In this document: in pieces, positions 1 through 22,900 of the stretch
How positions within the stretch are numbered: the stretch's first letter is position 1
Layout of the letters: every line of letters begins with the position of its first letter
Source of the DNA: Odontocerum albicorne
Taxonomy: Eukaryota; Arthropoda; Insecta; Trichoptera; Odontoceridae
Direction: 5' to 3'
DNA: 64,000 nt
NCBI GenBank assembly: GCA_949825065.1
Contig: OX463846.1
Location: 19,784,421-19,848,420, forward strand
Translations under genes and position numbers: made by a program
The notes under the pieces: model-generated
Seen by the model: the letters and a program-made list of their open reading frames with translations, nothing else
Databases searched by the model: none
What the model was told of the DNA's origin: nothing

Positions 1-147
1 CGACAATACGATTTTTTTTATATGAATTTATTGACCATCAATTTGGGATAACTTATCATCCTACCTCATTACTAGAACACAGCATTTTGGATATCTACCT
101 GAATAATAGAATGATTGGTAATTGAAATAAATAAAAATAATACAAAC

Positions 148-11320
<11,173 letters not shown>

Positions 11321-11918
11321 ATTTGATCTGTATCGTTAATACGCCTATTAATAACTAATTACAATTAATAACAAATAATGACAGAATCACTCCCGTGTCA
11401 CGTGCTCGATACAAAACTGGGATAACAACCAATAAATAATAAGTTGCTTGAGTGAACACTTGAACACACGAACATAAGTTGTGAATATAAATCCATTCTT
11501 GATTTTTTTTCAGCAAATTCGTTGTCGCATCATCGCCAAACAACCGTTCATATCACATAACCACACATACTGACACATACTGAATGTGACAGATAAGGTT
11601 TGCTGTGATTCCTAAACTTGGTCGTCGTTGGGCCCTAGCATTATTATGGCAAATTCAATTTTGTAGTATAAAAATAAACTACAAAATTGTCATTAAATTA
11701 CTTGTTGGCTCAAGAGCGCCCTTGTGCATTATGTATTTGATTGCATCGTGGTTTAAACAAGTACAAGTTAAACATGTAAATATAGTATACGAGTAGTATG
11801 TATGGTATCATATATCTGGAACTCAATGCTCTTAAAGCTTCTTTGAAGTAGCACGGTTACAGTAGACAGTAGTTTTAAAACATTTTCGAAATATCTCAGA
11901 AAAGATCCGTTATTTGTC

Positions 11919-12182
11919 ATGGAGTATACGAACCATGTGATACAAGTTACGTATCCACGTTTATATAATATTATTGATTCCCCGTTTACCTTAAGCTACA
12001 ATGGCGAATTTCTTTCTAACTTTTCCGAAACATATTTTGAGAATTGCAAAGCTCAAGCGTTTCGCATGAAATATTTTTTAGTGCGCCGAAATAATGAATT
12101 GTTATGTTCAATGGCACCAATTCATCAAAAGGATCATAATAACATACGTCACAAAATTCTGGAAAATATAAATAAAAAATAA
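11919..12182 (+). CDS. Small intronless ORF, 87 residues, function unknown
   Basis: The ORF starts MEYTNHVIQVTYPRLYNIID and ends NIRHKILENINKK. It lies about 600 bp beyond the MRI1 start, on the opposite strand, so the two would share a divergent promoter. AATAAA-like signals overlap and follow the stop. Composition is mixed and charged, with no signal peptide, membrane helix or motif I recognise. It could be a real lineage-restricted small gene, a terminal exon, or chance. The length and varied composition are mild support only. Confidence 0.3.
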   Translation: MEYTNHVIQVTYPRLYNIIDSPFTLSYNGEFLSNFSETYFENCKAQAFRMKYFLVRRNNELLCSMAPIHQKDHNNIRHKILENINKK

Positions 12183-12296
12183 TATCTATTATAATAAAAA
12201 ATAATATCTATTATTAAATCACAAAAGTCTTAGAAGAAAAAATATATACATTTGAACGTGGTGTGGTGGTTTGTATTATTGTATTGCGTTTTCGTT

Positions 12297-12357
12297 ACAT
12301 CCAGTATAATCGGGCGAATTTATTGCCATATGGCAATCTCTTACAACCAACCAGAAA
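12297..12357 (-). mobile_element. Shared LINE/SINE 3' tail, reverse orientation
   Basis: The forward strand reads 'aatttattgccatatggcaatctcttacaaccaaccagaaag', the reverse complement of the tail described at 61815. It abuts the head of a plus-strand SINE A copy at 12360. Confidence 0.6.
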
Positions 12358-12359
12358 GA

Positions 12360-12580
12360 GTACATCCGTGGCCTAGTTTGTAAGACGTATGTCTCCCAAC
12401 CCTTTGGAACCCAGGTTTCCCAACCCATTGGAGGTTGCGGATTCGATTCTCATTGGAACCCAGATTTTTAAAAAGGATTCCAGTCTGGTTTTCACTTAAG
12501 ACCTCTTTAACATCTTTCTTGTTGATTGGAAGATATTCCTACATGGCGGTAAACCCGCCAGGTTGTACTATATACGAAAT
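12360..12580 (+). mobile_element. SINE family A copy (tRNA-derived head, LINE-type tail)
   Basis: The head 'catccgtggcctagtttgtaag' is an A-box-like start and 'gttgcggattcgattctc' a B box. The body 'cccagatttttaaaaaggattccagtctggtttt.acttaagacctctttaac' is shared with the copy at 33690-33895. The tail 'gattggaagatattcctacatggcggtaaacccgccaggttgtac' matches the 3' end of the LINE at 61.8 kb. Confidence 0.75.
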
Positions 12581-12599
12581 ACAATATAATACAATACTA

Positions 12600-13320
12600 C
12601 AATATACAATATAATATAATACAAGTCATGAAGGGAAAACCAAATTAATATGTTATAAGTCTTGAAGGGAAAACCTTTATTAAAATAATGAGTACCAATG
12701 GGACTCAAATTCGCAACCTTCAAAGTTCGGAGACCTTTCGGTAGCTTCTCTGTCAAATGTATTTTCTTTTTTATTACCTTGAAATTAGTATTGTTATTTT
12801 CGGTAATTCAATTTTCGTAATTTTCGGTATATATATGTATTACACATATGTTTTGCTATCAATAAACCTATATTTATCTGCTCACTAGACCACAGAGGTC
12901 ATGGTTTATCTTTAGTTTGTTTCTGAAGGGTATCAACGAGCTTAATATACATTTACCAGTCTTCAACCAACTTTAAGACTTTTTCAACTTATCGACTCAT
13001 GATATTCCTCCGCGGTGTGTGCGACTCTACACCACACGTTAACACCAAGAGGGGATCAATCTCACACACCAGAGGAGTGAACAATTTATGTCACCATATC
13101 AAAGGTCCTTCAGATTGTACCATAATTATCTTAGCACGAGAACCCAGGGAAAAGCATGTTAGAGTGGATAACAATATTGAAATGTCTGGCTGAGGGCTTT
13201 ATCTACTCTTGACACAAATTGCATAAAAGTTAAATAAATCAAATGCGTTACACGACTAGGATTCAAAATCATTCGACACTGTGAACATAAATTTCTGAAA
13301 AACGTCTGACGATGGTTTAG
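12600..13320. other. Intergenic stretch, no gene seen
   Basis: It holds AT-rich sequence with 'atacaatataatacaatac' simple repeats near 12575-12625. Neither strand gives a supportable exon. It lies between the small ORF and PSAT1. Confidence 0.5.
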
Positions 13321-13321
13321 A

Positions 13322-13832
13322 GCAGAGGCAGGCCACCTTTTTGAGCCACGTGCCAAACCCGGCATTTGGCTTAAGCTCGCGGGTCAGACGACAATGTACT
13401 CTAAACGGTGGTGCGACCTCTCACAGCTTAAAATGGAATGGCGGTAATTTGATTATTGGACAGATTTCGCAAGTTACGTAAATCCTCATCGTCAAATGGC
13501 GGGGGGGAGGGGGGGGTTACCAGAGAGTACCCTGATCTTAGGTATAGAGACGCAGACTTCAGACAGCCTGTAATGACCCTCCACCTCACGTCCAATGCCG
13601 TGTCAATGTGTCTGGCGTGTACAGATTTATGCCACACAGAGCATGCTTACTCTACGACCGAGTAGTAAAGGATTATAGCTGACACCTTCAAAGTATGAGT
13701 GCTCGCCGGCCAAGTGCTTATAAAAATCGTAATGAAAATTATGAACTTACCAAATTTTTTATTAAACAACGTTGTTATTTTTTTCATGATTTATAAAAAA
13801 ACAGTTCGCGGTCCGCGGGTTGGCCATACTTA
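13322..13832. mobile_element. Possible non-autonomous hAT element
   Basis: The left end 'agcagaggcaggccacctttttgagccacg' and the right end 'ggtccgcgggttggccatac' read as imperfect inverted ends of the 'cag.ggtggccaacc' type that I associate with hAT elements. The interior is more GC-rich than its surroundings and includes a G-rich run near 13500. I did not find a clean 8-bp target duplication, so this is weak. Confidence 0.3.
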
Positions 13833-14459
13833 GTTTCGAAACATTCTTAGTCTGTAAACTACAAACTTAGAATCAGGATGGATTACGAGATTTATCTCAC
13901 CTTGTGATTCTTAAAACAACTGTCCCTAGGGACCAATCTCGTCTGTTATTTAGTTTACTCTTCAGATCTTCCAAATACCACCTGTACGTAGATGATGCCC
14001 AAATTTATTATTCTTTCTAAAGTGACGAGGTCTCGGTGGCCACATAGAACATTAACGACAATTCTGACATAAGATAAACAATACGAGTACGAGTATATCT
14101 GCAAAAATATGGTGCTTAATTTTGATATCTAACATACATAGAATTCCACCTGAAATTCAAAATAAGTGAAAAGGGGTATTATCACAGTGACAAAGTATTC
14201 TTTCAAAATATACTTCAGTACTCGTAGATAATTGAAGACATTTAAGATTATCAACGTGCAACAATAACGAATGCTTCATTTTTGTGTCTATGTCCATATA
14301 ATTATTAAAACTCAAAAACCGCTTTATATCTACGACAGGTTGACCTGGGTTCAAGGTAATCATAGCTATCGTCGTCGTTGCTGGGCCTCGTAGTCGAGGA
14401 TCCCCTCATCATTCCAACGTCAATTCAGTTGGAAAGCGAAGCTGCGCCATAGAGTTTGT

Positions 14460-14790
14460 TTTTTTAAGTGCGTGATCAGTTACATACCAGCAAATCATCG
14501 GCCACACTGTCCCGGATTCGATTCCTGATGGTACTCAAAATAGGTATCCAGTTTGGTAAAAAAGTTCGTCTGGTAACAATACTCGTACGTGCCGAGAGGT
14601 AGTGTTGCCAACACGTTCCTTAGACGAACCGCGAGTTCCGTGCCTACTATAGAGTTTCTAAACCCGAAGACTTGTTTTCTGGGACCGAAGCCAATGTTGT
14701 CTCCCGGTCACGCTCTTCAATGTGTCCGAAACACTAATTCAGATATATTGAGGGGTATCATATATAAAAAAAACGTTAAATCTGAGAACA
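14460..14790 (+). mobile_element. SINE family B copy
   Basis: A B box-like 'ccggattcgattcctgatgg' near 14512 is followed by 'ccagtttggtaaaaaagttcgtctggtaacaatac', 'gtagtgttgccaacac' and 'gccaatgttgtctcccggtcacgctcttcaatgtgtccgaa', ending 'ggggtatcatatata'. It is the best-preserved of the three copies (others at 6538 and 27340). It is intergenic. Confidence 0.7.
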
Positions 14791-14879
14791 TTTTCTTAAT
14801 AATTGTACAGATATAAAAAATATTGGATTATCTAGGTGAAAATAGCTACTAACTTTGTGCTCTCCTTTATTAATATAAA

Positions 14880-15232
14880 TAACGTAATACAAACCAAATA
14901 TTAAGGACAATATTTTGCCTCTGGAGTTGAGTAACCCTGCGAAGCTTTTAATTCTGCAAAGCAACTTGCATCTCGTTCCACTAATGAGGCCATGTGTTTT
15001 CTATATCTCAATATATATATCCATAAAATTCCCACAAAATTCTCAAAGATTATTAAATAACTTTAAAACGTTGACTGTAATTTATTCTACTGCTTTTTGT
15101 ATCTTCATGTTAGTTTAAGATAAAGTTGTATTATTTGTCAATAATTTTAAGTACTTGTATAACCTGTCACATGTTCATTTGTATATAAAGACACTGTTGT
15201 GTCGTTAATTAAATAAATAAATAAATAAAAGT
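14880..15232 (+). mobile_element. Possible LINE 3' end with TAAA-type tail
   Basis: An open frame reads LPLELSNPAKLLILQSNLHL, then RPCVFYIS, from about 14915. It is followed by 350 bp ending in 'aattaaataaataaataaataaaa', a typical non-LTR retrotransposon tail. I cannot match the peptide firmly to a clade. Confidence 0.3.
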
Positions 15233-15845
15233 AGTCAATATCTGTTAGTAAAACAGAAAAAAAAATGTACAACGAAGAAAAAAAATGTTGACGAACGCTG
15301 GTTAAGATTAATTTGGATCGCGACTATTTTTATAACAATAGACTTTATTCTAAGTAGCCAATAAAATGTTTATTATCCTTGATCTCGAGATTTTGAAAAT
15401 ACGACAAGAATGTCATTCATGTAAGAGTATTATTTACGGGAATCCCCAGAACATATTCTCGTTCCATTCCACCACTTTTGTAAACTACTCGCACGTGTCA
15501 CCAAGATATTGTAGGTTAGTTTCACTTGTCGCGCGATTCTTTTAATTCGAACAATGGTTTTATTGTTAAATTGATTGATATTTTTATAAATGAATATGGA
15601 ATAATATATTTACATTCGTGTTTGTTGACGACGTAATAATTGACGCGTCTAAGTGTCGGAAATAAGGAATATGTATTGTTTATCAATCTAACTTCCCATG
15701 CTTTTTCATATTTATATTCTATTTTAAGAATAAATTCTACCCAATTTAGATAAAATTGGTTCTTAAAATACGGGCTAATAGTTTTTCTGCAATATTTCCA
15801 AATTGCGCAGAAGTACCATTCTCGAAATAACTATATACTTAATCT

Positions 15846-15909
15846 CTCCATTTACGCGAGTAATTGCTTTCAGGAAAGCATCGAGTAAATGAAAACCGCG
15901 TAAATGGAG
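15846..15909. repeat. Hairpin with perfect 13-bp outer stem
   Basis: 'ctccatttacgcg' at 15846-15858 pairs with 'cgcgtaaatggag' at 15897-15909. Inside, 'gctttc' and 'gaaagc' around 15867-15880 pair again. Related 'tttacgcgg' and 'cgcataaacgg' strings occur at 32530 and 16313, so this is probably one end of a MITE. Confidence 0.55.
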
Positions 15910-16922
15910 CCATTGAATGCTATGTAAAATATTTTAGATATTTCCAAATATTCCATTCTTACTTAGTTTAGAAAACTTGAGTTTTTTTAGAAGTCTCTTA
16001 GTGGTTACTGATAAAATTATAAAACAAACATTTTGATGACAGTCATACGATGTACGAGTATTTATACGAAGAAACTTAACATTTACTGAACTTCGCATTT
16101 ACTGTATCTATGCTAAATCATTCAGGCAGTATAAACCTAATAATTAATTGTTTCTACTGTTGTTGCTCTTACACTTGCAGTAAAACGAAAAACAAAATAA
16201 CATGATGTGATCAGTAGCAAAAAAAGTCGATTTAGAAGCCTAAACTTTCAAAATATTTGTCACTATTATGCATTTAAAATTTCAAACAGAACAAAACGCA
16301 TTCAAGTGAATTCGCATAAACGGAGACTGCGGAATTGAAGGGATTACTGTGTAGTAAAGTAAAAATGTTTTATCCAGTATTAGGCAAGATAATTAAGTAT
16401 ATATTTTTAATAAATAAATGCTTTTACCTTTATTAAAAATCATGTGCTTCGTAGAAATGTGACAATAGTTAAAATTTTCAACTATAGTTCCTGATTTGTA
16501 AATGAATTTGTTGCGTCGTTAATGAATGAAGATATTTTAATTACCGTTGTAAATGTGTAATAAAATTGACCTTTGTCTGAACTTAAGTTTTATCGCGTCG
16601 TTTTAATAAGTTGGAATTAACTGTTGACATGCGGTGTTTTGCTGTTATTCACCAAGCGACTATTATAGTTGTCCATTTTGTTCACGTCGTGGTCATTAAA
16701 ACTCATTATTTGGCGAGAAGCATAGTGAGAAGCACATAAGCGTACCGCGTGGCATTCAATAGCAGACATTGCGACAACTCGCTCGTACGATCGCATAAAT
16801 TGTCAAACAGGTTTCGAAATTTGAAGCAGATAGTCGATTGAACTTCCAGTCTCTGCTACATTTCTGGCTCCAGTGCCGGAGGAGAAACACGTAAAAGGAA
16901 AAAAGTTGGAATTTTGTGATCA
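15910..16922 (+). promoter_or_regulatory. Upstream region and probable promoter of PSAT1
   Basis: No exon is seen. The last 350 bp before the PSAT1 start (about 16570-16922) is richer in CG dinucleotides than the flanks ('gtcgttttaat', 'cacgtcgtggtc', 'gcgtaccgcgtgg', 'cgctcgtacgatcgc'). That is compatible with a promoter and 5' untranslated leader. No TATA box or initiator can be fixed by eye. Confidence 0.35.
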
Positions 16923-19900
16923 ATGGCGCGTGTGTTGAACTTTGGTGCCGGACCGGCAAAACTACCCGAAGAGGTAATTTTTCAATGTCTTTTACATTAA
17001 TTTGTTTCATGAAACTTCACAATTGACCTTCTTTCATTCAAAACATGACTAAAAAAAATACGATCATTATATGAAATTTTTGGAATTCTATTTTGTTGTC
17101 TCGTTTCTGTTCATTTTTTCGACTATAGCTAGAGTGAGATGGCACGTCTTCGCTTCACTATATGATATAATGTTTTCTTTCAGTATATGTATTTTAATTC
17201 ATCATAACCATCATGACATATTCTGTTACGGTAGGCATAATGAATAGTTATTTAGAATTTAGAACATAATTTAGAACAAAGATTATTTTATTAATTGCTT
17301 TTAATTTTTAATTTCAAGTTCATTGGCCACTTTTTAGGGTGTCCTGTTAATCTAGGCATTTACATTCAAATTAATAAGAAAACAATTGAGTGAATGACAC
17401 ATTTATAAATATACACTTACAAATGAATTAGTATGATGAGGTGACCAAAGTTGTATAATAATGGTAACTGACTTCATATATCCATTTTTAATGCTAATTA
17501 ATTAATTGTTTTGAACATATTCGAAGGTACAGTCCTGATTTAGAATTATCGGCATCATAAATGTATTTTCTTTTACTGTGTTAGTGGTTTGTTTGCTGTA
17601 GATAATTTAAAGAATACTATTGTAGTTACACATTTTTTATAACACATTCCTTTTCTTTTTATTGTACATTCTTTGTAATGTTATTCTAGTGTTTTATTGT
17701 TTGAATAGCAGTTTTCCAGAATTTACTTGATTTGAAATAAATAATATTGATGAAGGTAGAAGAATACCAAAAAAAGTCAGTTGGTTTAGATATCCTTTAT
17801 TTTCGAGGACATGACTACAGTTGAATAACAGTAATGTTCCATTAGAGATGTGAACTGGGTAAATAGAAATGTAAGACAGGGAAAAACTTAATCTAGAACG
17901 AGATTTGAAGAAACTTTGAAGTACTTTTATTTTGAGGAAAAAAAAAGTTATAATCTCTTGATATCGAATAAAAAAAGTGTGACTAATTGTTTTCATAAAG
18001 GAAAATGGCCATTTCTGGTCCAAGAGTGACTAGCAACAAAATCTCAGTTAACTATCTCCTTCCACTCTTTCTTTGGTCTACCTCTTTCTCACTCTCCATT
18101 CATTTCAGACATGTATATTTAGTTTGTAAGTCTTTCGCAATTAATTCTTTCGATATAGAAAATCTATAATAGTATTACAATATTTCTACTACATTTATTC
18201 TGCTCTCATCATTCCCTTTCAATGTCCAGGTTTCACTTCCGTACATCAAGGTTGGCACTAGCAAAACACTGTGCACAATCATTTGTACTAGTTTATTATG
18301 AGAGTTAATCTTAGGTTTTCAGGGCTGGTCGTAGGTAGAACTAATGAATGAAGAAAAACTAACAAAACAGATATACAGTGCAGATGTGAGTGGAAGGCGT
18401 ATGAGAGGAAGACCAACGAAAGTATGGTGAATGATATTCTGAAAGACGGAGAAGTAGAAAGTCAGATAAAGAAGAATGTGTGGTGAGTTAGGAAAGTATG
18501 GCACTCTCTCCTCTCTGCCTACCCCGGTAAAGAAATGGCGTGATGGTATGTATGTAATCTTTTGTTTAAAAAATAGCGTGTCTTTTAATGTATTTTTAAA
18601 ATTTTTGAGTCTTGCATGAAAGGTGGGTTAAAATGATTATTTTTAGGTGATCAGAGATTTAAAATTATTTAACTAGCTCTAATGCATGTTCAACAATGCC
18701 AATTTCTATTTTTTGTGAAGTTAAAAATATATGATAGGTGTAAATTATAATCTTGTAAAGCTGGCTTGAAGTTATTAAATTTCACTTTCTCCTCTCAGTT
18801 GATAATCGAAATCAAATTATTTTCGTCTCATCTGCCTTGTTTTTTAGTCATAATTAATTTTTACTCATCTGAATATTTTTGAATTTTTTCAACCCTCAAT
18901 TATTTTTTTATAATATAGTGTCATGTTGATTATGTTTGGTTGTGATTGATGTGATGTTGTTTCTCTAAACATATACTATTCACATATGTTTAAACATATA
19001 CTATTCACATATGCTTGCAAATGTGAAAAATATCTGATTTGTTTGTTTATAGTCTAGAATAATAATTTCAATTATTAAATAAAAAATATACATGCATACT
19101 TTTATATCACAAACTATCATGTTAAAAATATATACATACATATAATTTTCATATATTGTATTATTAATTAAACATTTTAGGTTCTCGTTGATGTTCAAAA
19201 GGAATTGATAAAATATGGAGATTCACAGATCAGTGTTATGGAAATGAGCCATCGTTCATCATATTACAAGAAAATAAATGAAGATTGTCAAGCGCTTGTT
19301 AAAGAATTGATGTAAGATTATTTTATATTTCCTCAATTTTTTTATGTTCATCATTACTCTTCCTCTAGACCTTTAGGGTCGGGGCTGTAACACTGCTATC
19401 ATATTTCTGAAGACGAGCCTTTTCTGGGTCATCTCAAGAGTTTGTCTATATCATAGAGTTCTTTTTCTGCCATCTCTATATCTTTTTAGTTTTCTCACTT
19501 CTTTTATACTAAAATTATTATATAATTATTCATAATACACCATTTATAGTAATAAATCATTAGAATTGAAAGGTCAGCTGAAAATTACAAGTATATAATA
19601 AATGGATAAACTGCCCATGTTATGGATATAATATAATTTTTATGAAACACTGTTTTTCCACCCCCTTGGTTCAACAAAATCTTCAGTGCCCCCTATTTAA
19701 TTTTGTACCTATAATGTCATTATTGTGATATATTTTAAACCAGAATGATCATTTCTATACTTCGGGATACCAGATTCATAAAATCATGTATATAAATCAT
19801 ATAAATTAGGCTCTCTGAGGCATTGAACCCCAGGTTTAACAGACAAATATTTTAACCGTTGGGCTATGTATGTCGGGAGTGTCCGTGCCTCATAAAAAAC

Positions 19901-22900
19901 ATTTTTCTCAATAAAAATATGCAATCTACTAAAGTTGACATCAATAAAACAAAATCAATAACAGAAGCAGTCATATATTTTTTTATTTTCCCATGTTTGG
20001 TCTTTAAAGCGGTCGTTTGTAAAATCACCATTCAGCGCTCCCACTACCAATGTTTTGCCGCTTCCCAAGGAGCAGTATCACCCACTTTGGGAATCACCAA
20101 TATAGATAACCACTTCACTAGGCAAGGCCTGTGAAGAGGTCTTATTCATTATGTAATATTATTAACATTGTTTTCAAATAAGTTTTCTGTTTTTAGTTAT
20201 CAGTTCTTTTCCATTCAATCTAATGAAAATCAAATTTTGCTTTCAGGATTTTTAATTATTTACTCAAGTGCTATTATCTAGTTTTATTGATCCTTTTGAT
20301 TCTATATTTATTTATTCTTGACCTTAAATATTTTAGGAATGTTCCTGATAATTATAAAGTTTTATTCTTACAAGGAGGGGGTACAGGAATGTTTGCAGCT
20401 ATCCCATTGAATTTGATTAGTAAAAGTGGAACTGCAGATTATGTTGTTACAGGTATTTTAAAATTCTGTTTAATAAGTTGTAGTGTCTTTTGAACACAAC
20501 ATGTGTTTTAGAAAAAAATAAATCCTTTTTTGTTTTGTTTGAAAAAGAAGAAGCATACCTAAAGGTATGCTTCCGCAATCTTCTTACCAGAAATGGTTAG
20601 AAGATTGTGAGATTATACTGCATTTATGAAATATCATATTTTCCATGTTTTGTTAGGTATGCCCCTTAATATAATAATTCTTCTGTATAAAAAGTATTGT
20701 TTTTGAAGAATGGAAGAGAGAATAGAGTGTCAGAGAGAATAGAGTGTCAGACTTTCGTATCTTGCCACACATCTTTCGTATCTTTCAAAATGTTATTCAC
20801 TTGATCCAACCAGACTTTCCTTATTTTTCTTCTACCATGCCTCCACTCATATTTGTACTATATAATTGTTTTATCGGTCTTTTTTCATTTAAACATTCCA
20901 CATGTTCAAACCATCTCAGAGTGCTCTTCTTTATCCTACTTAATATTGGGAGTACAAATTAGTTCGGTCCGTTTCCAAAAGATGGCTCTGGCTGTTATGA
21001 ATGGTTCATAGTGACAGCAGATTTTGGCGGTTTCAGAGAGGTTAGACATCTGCCAATAATGTTCAGTTTATATCGCTTTGAGTTTCATGCAAAAACCTTG
21101 TTTTGTACAGTGTTGAAAATGTCGAATTTTGTGTTAACCAAGCAGCATTTGCGGGAGGTTTTAATTTTCTGCTTTAATTGGAAGAAAAGTGCAGCTGAAA
21201 CCCATCGAATGCTTGTCGAAGTATATGGTGACGCTGCTCCAACTGATAAATCATTTAGGGAATGGTTTCGACTTTTCAAGGATGGAGATTTCAGTGTCGA
21301 ACACAAGCCTCGCTCTGGACAGCCAAAAAAATTCGATGAAAAAGAATTAGAGGCATTACTCGAAGAAGATCAGAGTCAAACACAAGAGGAGCTTGCAGAA
21401 TCATTGGGAGTGACTCAACAAGCCGTTTCCGTACGATTGAGAGCCATGGGAATGATTCAAAAACAAGGAAATTGGGTGCCTTATGAACTGAAACCGAGAG
21501 ACGTTGAAAGGCGATTTTTCACTTGCGAGCAGCTGATTCAAAGGCAACAAAGAAAAGGTTTTTTGCATCGGATTGTAACTGGAGATGAGAAGTGGAGTGG
21601 TTCGAAGATCATGCTCTGTATCTGGTGGGACCAAAGGGGTGTTGTTTACTATGAGGTGCTGAAACCTGGCGATTCCATTACGGGCGATCGGTATCGGCTA
21701 CAATTAATTCGTTTGAGCCGTGCATTGCGAGAAAAACGGCCGAAATACGAGCAAAGACATGATAAAGTTATTCTTCTTCATGACAACGCTCGGCCTCATG
21801 TCACAAAAGTCGTAAAAAAATATTTGGAAACACTCAAATGGGATATTTTACCGCACCCGCCGTATTCCCTGGAAATTGCTCCTTCTGATTACTGGTTATT
21901 CCGAAGGATGCAGCACAATTTGGCAGGTCACCGGTTCACTTCTTTCGTAGAAACCGAAAATTGGCTCCAAACTTGGATCGCCTCAAAAGACGAGTCATTT
22001 TTTCGAGATGGAATTCGAAAATTGCCTGAGAGATGGGAAAAAGTAGTAGCCAGCGATGGACAATACTTTAATTGATCTGTTCATTCATTTTGTTTAGAAA
22101 TAAATGCATTTTTGAACACAAAAAAACGGATCAAACTAATTTGTACACCCAATACATCAATCTCAAGTTCACATTGAGAATCACTTCATAATCATTTCAT
22201 TCCGTATTCTGTCACTCCATGTATTCTTCTCATTTCTATAGTATTTATTTGGCTCCTTTCAGTCTTTTTCCACATTCACATTTCTCTCCCATACATTACT
22301 GTTGGTACTAAAATATCTATGAATTGTGAATGTTTTAGAAATTGGAAATTATTTAATATCGTAATTATTGAAAGAATATTAATGAAAATAATATAAAAAA
22401 TCTCTATGGGGTCGTAGGCTAAGGATAATATAGTCTCTATCTTTTTAAGATAATCTTTCTCGGTAGTCTGCAAGAGGCAGACTTTCTCAAATTAGAAGAT
22501 TCGCAAACAGCATGAGCTATTCTTATGGGTTCTCCCAGGAGTCGGAGCTATTGGGTTAGTTCCCAATGTCCTTAAAATAAATGTTCACAATAGTCATATG
22601 ATAGATCATCTCAGAGTTGGATTTTGGAGTCATGGTTTCTAGGGCTGTAAAGTGTTAGGCTATGAACTAACCTGGATAGAGACATTTGGAGTGATGAAAA
22701 TGAAATGTTTGTAATATTTTTTTAATATTTCTTCTTTCAGGCACATGGTCTTCCAAGGCAGCTAAAGAGGCTGAAAAATATGGAAAAGTAAATTTGGTGA
22801 TTCCTAAGTTGAATAAATATTGCGAAATTCCTAACCAAGACAGTTGGAAACTTAATCCTGAGGCATCTTACGTGCATGTATGTTTCAATGAGACAGTTCA

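Larger units (their letters stand above)
20725..22350 (-). mobile_element. LINE L1 fragment split by a mariner insertion
   Basis: Reverse-oriented LINE landmarks run from 20740 ('agactttcgtatcttgccacacatctttcg') to 20943 ('cagagtgctcttctttatcctactt'). After the mariner at 20946-22152 they resume ('ccacattcacatttctctcccatacattactgttggtact' near 22268-22310, reverse-translating to LVPTVMYG). The pieces would join across the TA target site. It lies in PSAT1 intron 3. Confidence 0.75.

Noticed and set aside
16756..17010. Minus-strand frame overlapping PSAT1 exon 1
   Set aside because: It is opposite the well-supported PSAT1 start and has no family match.
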